Shown piece after piece: positions 43,313 to 51,987 of a DNA stretch of 64,000 nt (the first letter of the stretch is position 1; every line of letters begins with the position of its first letter). The translations under genes and the position numbers were made by a program. This stretch comes from an uncultured Acidaminococcus sp. GTDB lineage: Bacteria; Bacillota; Negativicutes; Acidaminococcales; Acidaminococcaceae. Below the pieces are notes generated by a model. That model made no database searches. It saw only the letters and a program-made list of their open reading frames with translations, and was not told the origin of the DNA. The stretch spans positions 19,852-83,851 of the forward strand of contig CAJMHI010000002.1 in NCBI GenBank assembly GCA_905213155.1, given 5' to 3'.

Positions 43313-44527
43313 ATGCACTGCCGGGACGTATATATTCTGGGCGGGCTGCGCAGCCACCTGGGACTGAAAAACGGTATATTCAAAACCATTCCACCGGAGA
43401 CGTTGGGCGCTGCCCTGCTCCGGCGTCTTTTTGTCCGTTTTCCGGAAAGCAAGGAAGCAGAACTTGTGATTGGGGGCAATGCGGTGGGGCCGGGGGGAAA
43501 TTTGAGCCGGTTAACGGCGCTGCTTGCGGGACTGGCGGAAACGGTTCCGGCCCTTACGGTGGATATGCAGTGTGCCTCTGCCCTGGAAAGTATTTTACTG
43601 GGCTATGCTAAAATTCGTGCCGGGATGCATGACGTGATTTTGTGCGGCGGGGTTGAAAGTACGTCTCTGCAGCCGAAAAAGACGTACCAGCCCTGGGATC
43701 CCCGGTATACACCTGACGGGTTTTATACGGCGCAGTTTTCCCCGGATACCATTAGCCAGCGGGTGATGCTGGAAGGCGCGGAGCGGACGGCTCAGGTCTA
43801 TGGAGTTAATAGGGAAACGTTGGACTTTTGGGCGGTGCGCAGCCATGAAAAAGTTCGTGCGGCGCTGGAAAATGGCAGTTTGCAGGCAGTCGTAGAGCCC
43901 CTTTTTGGCAGTACCCGGGATGAAAGCATGCGCCGCAATATGAATGAAAAATGGGCAGGGAGAATGCCGCCTTTATTTACCCCTGCGGAAGTGGAGCAGC
44001 TGCTGACAGCGCCGGAAAAGAAGGACAAACAAGATTTCCGTCCCACCCTCACTGCGGCTAATGCCTGTTTGCTCCAGGACGGGGCGGCCTATGTAGTCCT
44101 GTGCAGCGGAGTAAAACTTTTAGAATGGAAAAAAGCGGGGAAGATCGTTCATCCCTGGGGGAAAATCCTGGGCGGCGAAGAAATTGGTGTAAATCCCCGT
44201 TTTAGTCCTTTGGGAGCTTTGGCAGCAGGGGAAAAAGTGCTGCAAAAAGCGCAACTGACTATGGACGACATGGATACCATCGAATACAACGAAGCCTTTG
44301 CCGTCATTTCTGCTCTGTTTGCCCGGAAGTATCCCAGTTGCTTAGAACGCTACCTACCGTTTGGCGGCGCGCTGGCCTATGGACATCCCTATGGCTGCAG
44401 TGGAGCGGTACTGGTGCTCCATGCCCTGTGTGCGCTAAAAGAAATGGGCGGGAAACGGGCCCTGTGTGCCATTGCCGGTGCCGGGGGAACGGGTTGCGGC
44501 TTATTGCTGGAAAGAGTGGAAGCATGA
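43313..44527 (+). CDS. thiolase (YhfS-like, biotin-operon associated)
   Basis: A 404-aa thiolase. The nucleophilic cysteine is C87 in VDMQCASALES; YNEAFAV near residue 324 holds the NEAF motif; LAYGHPYGCSGA near residue 347 holds the catalytic histidine; and AGAGGTGCGLLLE near the C-terminus holds the second catalytic cysteine. All catalytic residues are present, so it should be active. In B. subtilis the thiolase yhfS and ligase yhfT are co-transcribed with bioY (yhfU) and controlled by BirA; the same three functions are together here. They may make or salvage a pimelate-type biotin precursor, but this has not, to my knowledge, been settled. Overlaps the next gene (ATGA). Confidence 0.88.
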   Translation: MHCRDVYILGGLRSHLGLKNGIFKTIPPETLGAALLRRLFVRFPESKEAELVIGGNAVGPGGNLSRLTALLAGLAETVPALTVDMQCASALESILLGYAKIRAGMHDVILCGGVESTSLQPKKTYQPWDPRYTPDGFYTAQFSPDTISQRVMLEGAERTAQVYGVNRETLDFWAVRSHEKVRAALENGSLQAVVEPLFGSTRDESMRRNMNEKWAGRMPPLFTPAEVEQLLTAPEKKDKQDFRPTLTAANACLLQDGAAYVVLCSGVKLLEWKKAGKIVHPWGKILGGEEIGVNPRFSPLGALAAGEKVLQKAQLTMDDMDTIEYNEAFAVISALFARKYPSCLERYLPFGGALAYGHPYGCSGAVLVLHALCALKEMGGKRALCAIAGAGGTGCGLLLERVEA

Positions 44528-45855
44528 AATCGGGAACGGTTGTACCAAAAGACTATGCGGAGTGGTTGGCGTACTGGGCGAAATGCCAGCCGCAAAAGCC
44601 ATTTTTGATTTTCGGAGAGCATTGCCTTACCTATGGCGCTGTGGAGCAGGAAGTAGAACGCTATGAGGAAAAGTTCCGGGTCCAATCTCCTCGGCAGACG
44701 GTCTTGCTTGTAAAACCGTCTCCGCTGGTACAGGCCATTGCATTTCTGGCAGCAGAACGAGCTGGCTGGGTGCCGGTGCTGGGACATCCGGATCTATCTA
44801 CGGAGACGGCGGTACTTCTGGCAAAAAAGCGCCGCATCGGCTGGCTGGATAGTGACTGTTTGCAGGAAATTATCCCGGATGCGCCTGTGCCTCCGGCTGC
44901 CGTTTGTATGGGAGTGCTGAGTTCCGGATCTACCGGCTTGCCCAAGCTGTTATTTCGCACATATGCCAGCTGGGCAGATTTTTTCCCGGAGCAGAATGCC
45001 ATGTTTCAGGTCCATCAAGACACCGTGGCTTTTGGGGAAGGAAGCCTTAGCTTTACCGGTAATGCCAATTTGTGGGCGTCCGTGCTTTTTGCAGGAGCTA
45101 CCATGGTCTTTGGACGAGGGCTCCATCCCCGATCCTGGCTGGTGGATATGAAACGGTACCACGTGACCGTGCTATATCTGGTGCCTGTGAAATTAAAACT
45201 GCTACTACAGCTAGTGAAAGAAATTCTTCCTGCTGTGCGTACCGTTTTGGCCGGATCCCAGCTTTTGGAACCGGGGACCGCCAGGGCACTGCATACATAT
45301 TTCCCGCAAAGCCAAATTATTTTGTACTACGGGGCCAGCGAAGTGGATTATGTGACCTGGCTGACCTACGAGGAACTTCTGCAGCATCCCATGAGCGTAG
45401 GGCGCCCTTGCCCCGGTGTGGGCGTAACCATCCAAGATGGGCTTATTATGATTGATACGCCCTATCATGTGGAGGGATTGTCCCAGCCCTGTACCTTGCA
45501 GGACAGGGGATATTTTGATGCGGACGGCTACCTGATTTTTCAGGGACGGCAGGGGTAGGTGGTGAATAAAGGCGGGCTGACTATCAGCTGCGTCAGGGTG
45601 GAACAGGCCGTACAGCAAATTCCTGGCGTGCTGGATGCAGCCGTGGTTCCCTTGAAAGATACAGCGCGGGGCGAAACCCTGGGGGCTGTGGTGGTATTGG
45701 AACAAGGCGTGACACCCCAAGCAGTCCGAAAAGCCCTGCGAAATACCCTCTTGCCCGGGGAACTACCCGGACGATGGGCCGCAGTTGCCGCCTTACCCCT
45801 TAACGGCGTGGGAAAAGTGGACTATGCTGCACTACGCTCTATTTTATGTCGCTAG
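44524..45855 (+). pseudogene. AMP-dependent acyl ligase (YhfT-like) split by an in-frame TAG
   Basis: A 443-codon acyl-CoA synthetase/AMP ligase frame with one TAG at 45556-45558. Before it are the AMP-binding P-loop GVLSSGSTGLPKLLF near residue 134 and YYGASEVDYVTWL (motif II) near residue 271. GYLIFQGRQG precedes the stop, then VVNKGGLTISCVRVEQAV continues in the same frame, then the C-terminal catalytic lysine in LNGVGKVDYAAL. The stop falls at the hinge between the large and small domains, where homologues have GR.D..I..GG. The C-terminal part can start independently at GTG 45559 or 45562 behind AGGGG. It is a recent pseudogene, a read-through gene, or a split two-chain enzyme. Confidence 0.82.
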
Positions 45856-45872
45856 ACAGGCTATAAAACAGC

Positions 45873-45904
45873 AAAGCCCGGCAGAAATTGCTCTGTCGGG
45901 CTTT
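45873..45904. terminator. terminator between the biotin locus and the RhuM gene
   Basis: AAAGCCCGGCAGA pairs with TCTGTCGGGCTTT (13 bp with one G-U) around a short loop, with A and T runs on the two outer sides, so it can serve both convergent genes. Confidence 0.85.
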
Positions 45905-45916
45905 TGGAATATAGTG

Positions 45917-46924
45917 CTACTTCTTTTCAATCTTTTTTATAAGTTTATCAAAGTCAGATACAATTTTTTGCTTTGGGTTAAAGAGTTTATATTCTTCTTT
46001 TGCCCTGGCGTCAGCTTGTAATTTAGAAATTTTTCCTTTGTCGTGCAGCACCTGATACTTGCGAAAATGAATAAATTCATCCACGCTTTTGGCAAATTCT
46101 CCCATAGTAAAAGTGTTTTCCCGTTCTACCAAGTCTTCGATGTAGTCAAAAAAGCCTGATACCAATCTTTCCAGGCGATGAATCTGATCTTGTGACAAGT
46201 AGTTTTTGGCCACTGTCACATCCGAGGAGAGAATACGACCATCAGGGGAATCTTTCCAGGTCGTCAAGCCCATGTGTTCTTTCTCATGGTTTGCCCGTTG
46301 CCAAATAATTTCTGCTGCTGTTTGTCCGGTAATAGCGTAGTGGAATTTGTTTTGCACCATGGCATAAAAGTCTTTGGCTTCTTTGGAATTTTTATCATAG
46401 TCAATGGCGCATTCGGCGAATATATCTGTGATCTGTAACCAGATACGGCGCTCGCTGGCACGAATAGACCGGACCCGTTCCAGCAATTCCCGAAAATAAT
46501 CTTTGTTAAATATGGCTTTGCCCTGCTTTAGACGGTCATCATCCAGCACAAAACCTTTTCGGATATATTCATTTAAAATTTTGGTTGCCCAAATACGGAA
46601 TTGCGTCGCGCGCTGGGAATTAATACGGTAACCAACGGATATAATAGCATCAAGATTGTAGAATTTTTGAGAGCGATTTACTAATCTTTCTCCCTCTTTT
46701 TGAACTTGTACAATTCTTGTACAAGTTGCTACTTCAGACAATTCTTTTTCTCGGTAAATATTGGCGAGATGACGACCAATGGTTTGAGTTGTTACGTCAA
46801 ATAATTCTGCCATGGCTTTTTGCGTAATCCATAGCGTATCGTCTTTTACAATGGCTTGAATTGTGATGTCGCTGTCTTCTATGTGGTATAAAAGCACGTT
46901 AAATTTCTGCATTGTGTTGTTCAT
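45917..46924 (-). CDS. RhuM-family protein
   Basis: A 335-aa protein of the virulence RhuM family, named after a Salmonella pathogenicity-island gene; function unknown. It opens with a helix-turn-helix-like region typical of phage antirepressors and Bro proteins (LWITQKAMAELFDVTTQTIGRHL near residue 30, split here as LWITQKAMAELFD and VTTQTIGRHL). It continues with FYNLDAIISVGYRINSQRATQFR-type sequence, a frequent Fic/RhuM N-terminal block. The C-terminal half is lysine- and glutamate-rich. Such genes are commonly mobile, and this one stands alone between two terminators/promoters with AT-richer sequence than its neighbours, consistent with recent transfer. Confidence 0.85.
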   Translation of the reverse strand: MNNTMQKFNVLLYHIEDSDITIQAIVKDDTLWITQKAMAELFDVTTQTIGRHLANIYREKELSEVATCTRIVQVQKEGERLVNRSQKFYNLDAIISVGYRINSQRATQFRIWATKILNEYIRKGFVLDDDRLKQGKAIFNKDYFRELLERVRSIRASERRIWLQITDIFAECAIDYDKNSKEAKDFYAMVQNKFHYAITGQTAAEIIWQRANHEKEHMGLTTWKDSPDGRILSSDVTVAKNYLSQDQIHRLERLVSGFFDYIEDLVERENTFTMGEFAKSVDEFIHFRKYQVLHDKGKISKLQADARAKEEYKLFNPKQKIVSDFDKLIKKIEKK

Positions 46925-47172
46925 TTTTTTGTCCTTTTTTCCTTAATGGTGTACAATACCTTGTGTAGGTAGTGAGATAATAGGCGGGCACCTTCTGATA
47001 ATCCTGCTTTTTTAATCTTACCATAGATTAGCAGGCTGCACTATTAAAAAATAATTAAGGATATGTATTTTTGTTGCCTTTGGTGCTGAGTCTACTGCTT
47101 ATTGGAACGTACCTGTAAGATATGGTAAAATAAAAGATACACAAAGAACCCAGTGAAGGAGGGACTATTCCC
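46925..47172. other. 248-bp divergent intergenic region
   Basis: AT-rich spacer between the minus-strand RhuM gene and the plus-strand beta-helix gene. It holds the plus-strand promoter at 47102-47131 and an imperfect hairpin (CCTGC/GCAGG with TAATC/GATTA inside, about 47003-47036). I see no open frame or RNA gene in it. Confidence 0.5.
47102..47131 (+). promoter_or_regulatory. promoter of the beta-helix protein gene
   Basis: TTGGAA and TAAAAT with an 18-bp spacer; TGG immediately before the -10 makes it an extended -10. It lies 41 nt upstream of the start at 47173. Confidence 0.6.
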
Positions 47173-48549
47173 ATGAAAATTTCTAAAAGACTAACTACCG
47201 CTGTACTGGCAGGTATCCTGGCCTGCGGCTGCGGATGGAGCAGCTGGGGTAATCAGCAATATAACTGCTGGGGGCCGGGACGGGCCCAGGCAGCGGAACA
47301 AAAAGCAGAAAAAACTGAAGCAGCTCCTGCTGAAACGGTACACGAGGATCTGCCGGCGGATCAATATGCAGCTGGCCGGGTTATCAACGGAGAAAAAACG
47401 GTGCTGGCTGACAGTTACGCCGGTCTGCGTACCGATGAAAGTGCGCTTTTGGTGAAAAATGGGGCGGACGTGACCTTGTCCCACAGTGCGTTAAGCAAAA
47501 CCGGGGACACCACGGATGTAATGGCCAGCAAATACAACGGACTGAATGCTGCCGTCCTGGCTGCTGGCGGGAGCCTCACCATGGACAGCTGTACGGTGAC
47601 CACCAAAGGAATCGGCTCCAATGCCTTGTACGCCACAGGAAAAACCGGGTTTTTGAAAGTGCATAACACCAATATCCGCACTTCCGCTGATTCTTCCCGG
47701 GGACTTGATGCCACCGCCGGCGGCAAAGTGGAAGCGGACAACGTAAATATCGGTACGACCGGCATCCGCTCCGCGGCCGTTGCCACGGAACCGGAAAATG
47801 CCAGCGTGCAGCTTTCTAAAAGCACCATCAATACTTCAGGAGAAGGGTCGCCTTTGATCTATTCCAAAGGGGACATCACCGTCAGCGAAGTTAAAGGTAA
47901 AGCGGATAAAAGCGAAATCGCCGTGGTGGAAGGAACCAACATTATCCGCCTGGACTATGTGGACCTGAGCGGCAACGGAACCCATGGGGTTATGCTGTAT
48001 CAGAATAAACCCAAAGTCGCCAGTGAGCAGGTAGCCCGCTTGTCCGTGAAAAATTCTGCACTGCGCAGTTTGAAGGAAGGTCCGCTGTTTTTTGTGACCA
48101 ATACGCCGGGGCGTATCTATACGGAACGGACCACACTCCAGTATCTGGGCGGGGAATTGATCCAAGTTTCTACTGCTACCTACGGGGAGTCCGGGAAAAA
48201 TGGCGGAGATCTCACCTTCATGGCCAATCAGCAGAACCTGTATGGCGATGTGACCGTGGATAATCTAAGCTCTGTGGTGATGGATCTGCAAAACGGCAGC
48301 ACCTGGTCCGGCGCTATCAATACCAAGCATACGGCGAAAAAAGCGGACGTAAAACTGGATGCCACATCCAGCTGGTCCCTCACTGCCGATTCCTATATTA
48401 ATGGCTTGACGGATGCCGTAACGGGGCTTACGAATATTAAAGGAAACGGCCATACCATTTACTACGATACCAAAGATGCAAATAGTGCCTGGCTGGGCGG
48501 AAAAACGTTCGACCTGCAAGGCGGCGGACAGTTAAAGCCTCTGGCCTAA
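47173..48549 (+). CDS. exported beta-helix-like surface protein lacking a translocator
   Basis: A 458-aa protein with a signal sequence (hydrophobic core about residues 8-20, with a possible lipobox AGILACGC giving a lipid-anchored Cys near residue 18). The mature part is a series of short strand repeats rich in Thr, Ser, Gly, Ala and Asn (ALLVKNGADVTLSHSAL, GSLTMDSCTVTTKGIGSNAL, KVEADNVNIGTTG). This resembles pectin-lyase-like right-handed beta-helix passengers of autotransporters. No beta-barrel or terminal Phe signature follows: the protein ends QGGGQLKPLA. It could be a periplasmic or outer-membrane lipoprotein, or a passenger whose barrel was lost. A SYLF protein gene follows after 10 nt. 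Confidence 0.7.
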   Translation: MKISKRLTTAVLAGILACGCGWSSWGNQQYNCWGPGRAQAAEQKAEKTEAAPAETVHEDLPADQYAAGRVINGEKTVLADSYAGLRTDESALLVKNGADVTLSHSALSKTGDTTDVMASKYNGLNAAVLAAGGSLTMDSCTVTTKGIGSNALYATGKTGFLKVHNTNIRTSADSSRGLDATAGGKVEADNVNIGTTGIRSAAVATEPENASVQLSKSTINTSGEGSPLIYSKGDITVSEVKGKADKSEIAVVEGTNIIRLDYVDLSGNGTHGVMLYQNKPKVASEQVARLSVKNSALRSLKEGPLFFVTNTPGRIYTERTTLQYLGGELIQVSTATYGESGKNGGDLTFMANQQNLYGDVTVDNLSSVVMDLQNGSTWSGAINTKHTAKKADVKLDATSSWSLTADSYINGLTDAVTGLTNIKGNGHTIYYDTKDANSAWLGGKTFDLQGGGQLKPLA

Positions 48550-48559
48550 GGAAGGTGCA

Positions 48560-49204
48560 ATGATGAAATCTGGAAAACGGATGCTGGGCATAGCTATTGC
48601 GGGTTTATTCTTATTGGCACCAGTAATGCCGGTCATGCAGCAATCTGTAGCGCTGGCGGCAGCAAAAACAGAAACCACCACCGTGACAAGGCAGGACCGG
48701 GAGCGGGCCCAATTGCGGGAAAAAACGTACCGGGCCCTGCTGGATCTGTATCAAAGAAAACCCAAATCCAGAAAGGCTATCCAAAATGCCTATGGGTATG
48801 CGGTATTTGTGGATACCAGCTACTCCCTGGGCCTTTTGGGCGGCGGACACGGCCGGGGTCGTGCCGTGAACCAGCACAGCGGCCAGGAAGTCTTCATGAA
48901 AATGGAAGAAGTAAAAGCCGGGCTGGGGCTGGGCGTACGGCAGAGCAATATTATTTTCGTCTTTGCTAACGAAGATGCCTTTCAATCCTTTATCACCAAA
49001 GGGTGGAAATTTGGCGGGCAGGCGGTAGCCGTTGCTGAAGATGGTGTGAACGGGGATTCCCTGGAAGGTTCTTTCCAGGTGGCCCCTGGTATGTGGATGT
49101 ACCAAGTCACCACCAAAGGATTGGCCGCTGAACTTTCTGTGAAGGGCACAAAATTCTTTGTAGATAAGGAACTGAACCTGACACCGGTCAAAAGTGCCAA
49201 ATAA
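48560..49204 (+). CDS. SYLF/YSC84-domain lipid-binding protein, exported
   Basis: A 214-aa protein with a signal peptide (core IAIAGLFLLAPVMPVM, cleavage near ALA-AAK) followed by a SYLF/Ysc84 domain. Diagnostic parts are AYGYAVFVDTSYSLGLLGGGHGRGRA near residue 75 (glycine-rich loop, broken here as GYAVFVDTSYSLGLLGGG and HGRGRAV), KAGLGLGVRQSNIIFVFANEDAF and the late YQVTTKGLAAELSVKGTKFF. The domain binds membrane phosphoinositides in eukaryotes; bacterial members are usually periplasmic with unknown roles. It is sandwiched between the beta-helix protein and trmO in a compact unit. Confidence 0.87.
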   Translation: MMKSGKRMLGIAIAGLFLLAPVMPVMQQSVALAAAKTETTTVTRQDRERAQLREKTYRALLDLYQRKPKSRKAIQNAYGYAVFVDTSYSLGLLGGGHGRGRAVNQHSGQEVFMKMEEVKAGLGLGVRQSNIIFVFANEDAFQSFITKGWKFGGQAVAVAEDGVNGDSLEGSFQVAPGMWMYQVTTKGLAAELSVKGTKFFVDKELNLTPVKSAK

Positions 49205-49903
49205 ATGGAACCGGAGCAGAATAAAGCAACTCTTGTGCTTCATCCCATAGCGTTTTACCGGGGAGAACTGAAAGAAAAGTTTGGCCTTCCCCGGCAGAGC
49301 GGCCTGGTGCCGGAGCTGGTGGGAAAGGTGGAAATGGCAGGAGACTGCCGGCGCCCGGAAATGTTCCGGGGACTTTCCGGTTTCAGTCACGTGTGGCTGT
49401 TGTGGGGCTTTTCGGAAAATCACAGCTGGTCTCCCACCGTAAGGCCGCCCCGTCTGGGCGGCAATACCCGCTTGGGCGTATTTGCCACCCGTTCTCCCTT
49501 TCGTCCCAATCCGTTGGGGCTGTCTTTGGTGGCGTTGAAAAAAATAGACCTGGAAGGGAATAAGGGCCCTGTGCTCTGGGTGACAGGGGCAGATCTAATG
49601 GATGGCACGCCCATATATGACATTAAGCCCTATGTCCCCTATGCAGATTGTCATCCGGAGGCAAAGAGCGGCTTCGCACTGGGAAAAGATGTTTTATTAT
49701 CTGTCCACTGCGAGGAATCCCTCCTTGCGAAGATTCCGGAAGCAAAGCGCAAGGCTCTTTTGGGCGTTCTGGCGCAGGACCCCCGTCCCCATTATCAGCA
49801 GGATCCGCAGCGGATTTACGGGATGCAGTTTGCGCAGTATAACGTACGTTTCCGTGTGGAAGAGAACACGGTGGTTGTGGTCGGTATAGACGATTTAGTT
49901 TGA
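49205..49903 (+). CDS. trmO: tRNA (N6-threonylcarbamoyladenosine-37) methyltransferase
   Basis: A 232-aa protein of the TrmO/TsaA/YaeB family, which N6-methylates t6A37 in threonine tRNAs using SAM. Hallmarks are FRGLSGFSHVWLLWGFSE near residue 58, the SAM-contacting block GVFATRSPFRPNPLGLSLV near residue 94, GTPIYDIKPYVPYAD near residue 140 and the C-terminal domain with DPRPHYQ near residue 192. It begins directly after the preceding stop codon, so it is probably translated by coupling. Confidence 0.95.
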   Translation: MEPEQNKATLVLHPIAFYRGELKEKFGLPRQSGLVPELVGKVEMAGDCRRPEMFRGLSGFSHVWLLWGFSENHSWSPTVRPPRLGGNTRLGVFATRSPFRPNPLGLSLVALKKIDLEGNKGPVLWVTGADLMDGTPIYDIKPYVPYADCHPEAKSGFALGKDVLLSVHCEESLLAKIPEAKRKALLGVLAQDPRPHYQQDPQRIYGMQFAQYNVRFRVEENTVVVVGIDDLV

Positions 49904-49919
49904 AAGCGGAGGCGGTAGC

Positions 49920-50546
49920 ATGCAGAAAAAAATAGCAGCCCTTGCCCTGGCAGTGTCCATGGGGCTGGGCGTTTGTGCGCCGGCCTGGGCGGATGTAGAA
50001 ACCGGGCAGGCCGAGATTGGCAATTTGGAAATGAAGTGGCCCATTGTCCACGTAAAAAATAAAAAAGCGACGAATTTAATCAACCGGGATATCCAATTTG
50101 TCCTCAGCGATTTCCGCAATGACTATATTGGCCGGAAGTTTACAGCGGGGCGTACCTGGTATGAAACCAAATACGAAGACAAGCAGCTGGTCAGCCTGAC
50201 TCTCAGTGATCTACGGGCTGTGAACGGCGTGAATAAAACCATCACCCATGGGCTGGTGTATGATGCGAGCACAGGGCAGCGGCTGCCGCTTTCTGCCTTT
50301 GTCCGGGTGACGCTGGCGGATTTGCAAAAGTTGCAGGATTCTCACGTGTACCGGGATGGGGACGTACGGCACAAACCCAGCAAACCCATTTCCCGGGTAC
50401 CGGAGGACTTTTTCCTAAGCCCGGATGGCTGTATCAATATTTTGTTCCAGACGGAAGAACTGGGAAGTCTGCTAGATGGGCCGTGTTATCTGAAATTGGG
50501 ACCACAGGAGGTACGGGAGCTGAATGAGAAGAATCCCAAACCGTAA
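49920..50546 (+). CDS. exported DUF3298/DUF4163-like protein
   Basis: A 208-aa secreted protein: signal peptide with core IAALALAVSMGLGV and cleavage near AWA-DVE. The mature part resembles the DUF4163/DUF3298 pair (RsiV-like): VETGQAEIGNLEMKWPIV, then VSLTLSDLRAVNGVNKTITHGLVYDASTG (cited in pieces: LVSLTLSDLRA and THGLVYDASTGQRLPL), then FFLSPDGCINILFQTEELG. In RsiV this fold binds lysozyme, but most members are uncharacterised. It has a GGAGG ribosome binding site and overlaps the lipase gene by 23 nt. Confidence 0.75.
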   Translation: MQKKIAALALAVSMGLGVCAPAWADVETGQAEIGNLEMKWPIVHVKNKKATNLINRDIQFVLSDFRNDYIGRKFTAGRTWYETKYEDKQLVSLTLSDLRAVNGVNKTITHGLVYDASTGQRLPLSAFVRVTLADLQKLQDSHVYRDGDVRHKPSKPISRVPEDFFLSPDGCINILFQTEELGSLLDGPCYLKLGPQEVRELNEKNPKP

Positions 50547-51987
50547 TGGGGTAAAATGGTTGTTGCAACGATGGGGGCACGGATGGGGCCGGGGCATACT
50601 GCTGCTGGTCCTGTGCGTGCCTTCTTGTATGGGCTGGGCAGCGGAACCCAATGCCGATACCTTGCTGAAAAAAACACTCACGGCGACAGCGGCTACCATC
50701 TGTGCTGCTACGTATAAGGCTGGGGATGGCTTGGAAGCCTCTTATCTGACAGATGGCGGCTGGGAAGTAAAACAGTTTACGCTTCCTAAAAACGGCGTCA
50801 CGGCCCATATTACGGTGGCACGGCATGCAGGATTGCTGCAGGGGAAGCCGTGGACGGTGCTAGCTTTCCGGGGCAGTGCTTCCAAAGCGGACTGGAAGCT
50901 GAACCTGAAAACAGGACAAGTGCTCTTTGCGCCCACCAGCGATAAAAAAGTAACCAAAGAAACTAAAAAAAATCCTGATACGGTTCCCCAGGTTCACAAG
51001 GGCTTTTGGCAATATACCCAAGCTGTTCTTGACAGTGCCTTTGATGTGGACGGGGACGGGCAATCAGACCAGATGATTGCCTGGCTGCGGCAGCATCCGG
51101 AAGAGAAAATTCTGCTGACAGGACACAGCCTGGGAGGAGCCTGTGCTACGTTGTACGGGGAAGCTCTGGTTCAAGCCGGGATTCCCAAATCTCAGGTGCA
51201 GGTGATTACCTTCGGGGCGCCGGCGGTGGGCAATAAAGCCTTTGCCCAACAGTACGGCGAACACATTAACTTGCTCCGGGTGTATACCACACTGGACCCT
51301 GTACCCGGGGCCTTGCAGACATTATTTTCCGATTACCAGCAGTTCGGGGAAAAAGAAGAATTCCCTATCAGCGGAAAACAGGCCGATTACCAGCACCCCG
51401 TATCCTATTATCTGGATTTGGCGGTAAAAGGCTATGATGACGCCCTGGATGCAGCGGCTGCAGCTAAGCAGGTGGAACTATCGCCAGCGCAAAAAGTAAC
51501 GGGCGATGCCCCACTGACAGCGCTTGCCGTATATACCCGGGATAATGGGGCAGACAAACGAATTACGCCCAATGTGGGGCGGTTTATTCTGGAAGCCTAC
51601 AAGAGCCTGCTACCCCGTTACATCGTCCTGGAAGAAAAACAACTCCCGGCAGGGAATGCAGAGTTTTCTTCTGCGCTGCGGGAAAAAGCGCGGGCCGCCG
51701 GGGCCGATGTTTTGGTGGTGGCTACGGTAGAAAAACGGCGCATCGGCCAGACGGACCAGTGGTCCCTCCAGGTAGTCCAGGAACTCACCGGCTTGACTGT
51801 GAATGTACCACGTCCTGTAACGGCAGGCAGCACCCGGGTACGCTGGGAGCAGGGATTTTTACAAAGTGCACTAAATTTATGGCAGGAACCTAAAGAAAAT
51901 CTGGGACAGGTGGTTCCCCTGCAGAAAGGAACGGATCCCCTGTGGAATTATACGATAAAAGAGGCGGGAGCCTATGAAAATCATTGA
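50524..51987 (+). CDS. exported class 3 lipase-like protein
   Basis: A 487-aa protein with an N-terminal signal segment (ILLLVLCVPSCMGWA, about residues 25-40) and a class 3 (fungal-type) lipase domain. The nucleophile is S202 in LLTGHSLGGACATLYG; VLAFRGSASKADWK near residue 115 is the oxyanion/lid region; VYTTLDPVPG near residue 258 may hold the catalytic aspartate and DYQHPVSYYLD the histidine. Residues ~340-470 form an extra alpha/beta domain (REKARAAGADVLVVATVEKR) not part of usual lipases, and loosely similar to the exported protein at 28426. It probably hydrolyses acyl esters in the periplasm. Overlaps the amidohydrolase gene by 14 nt. Confidence 0.85.
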   Translation: MRRIPNRNGVKWLLQRWGHGWGRGILLLVLCVPSCMGWAAEPNADTLLKKTLTATAATICAATYKAGDGLEASYLTDGGWEVKQFTLPKNGVTAHITVARHAGLLQGKPWTVLAFRGSASKADWKLNLKTGQVLFAPTSDKKVTKETKKNPDTVPQVHKGFWQYTQAVLDSAFDVDGDGQSDQMIAWLRQHPEEKILLTGHSLGGACATLYGEALVQAGIPKSQVQVITFGAPAVGNKAFAQQYGEHINLLRVYTTLDPVPGALQTLFSDYQQFGEKEEFPISGKQADYQHPVSYYLDLAVKGYDDALDAAAAAKQVELSPAQKVTGDAPLTALAVYTRDNGADKRITPNVGRFILEAYKSLLPRYIVLEEKQLPAGNAEFSSALREKARAAGADVLVVATVEKRRIGQTDQWSLQVVQELTGLTVNVPRPVTAGSTRVRWEQGFLQSALNLWQEPKENLGQVVPLQKGTDPLWNYTIKEAGAYENH

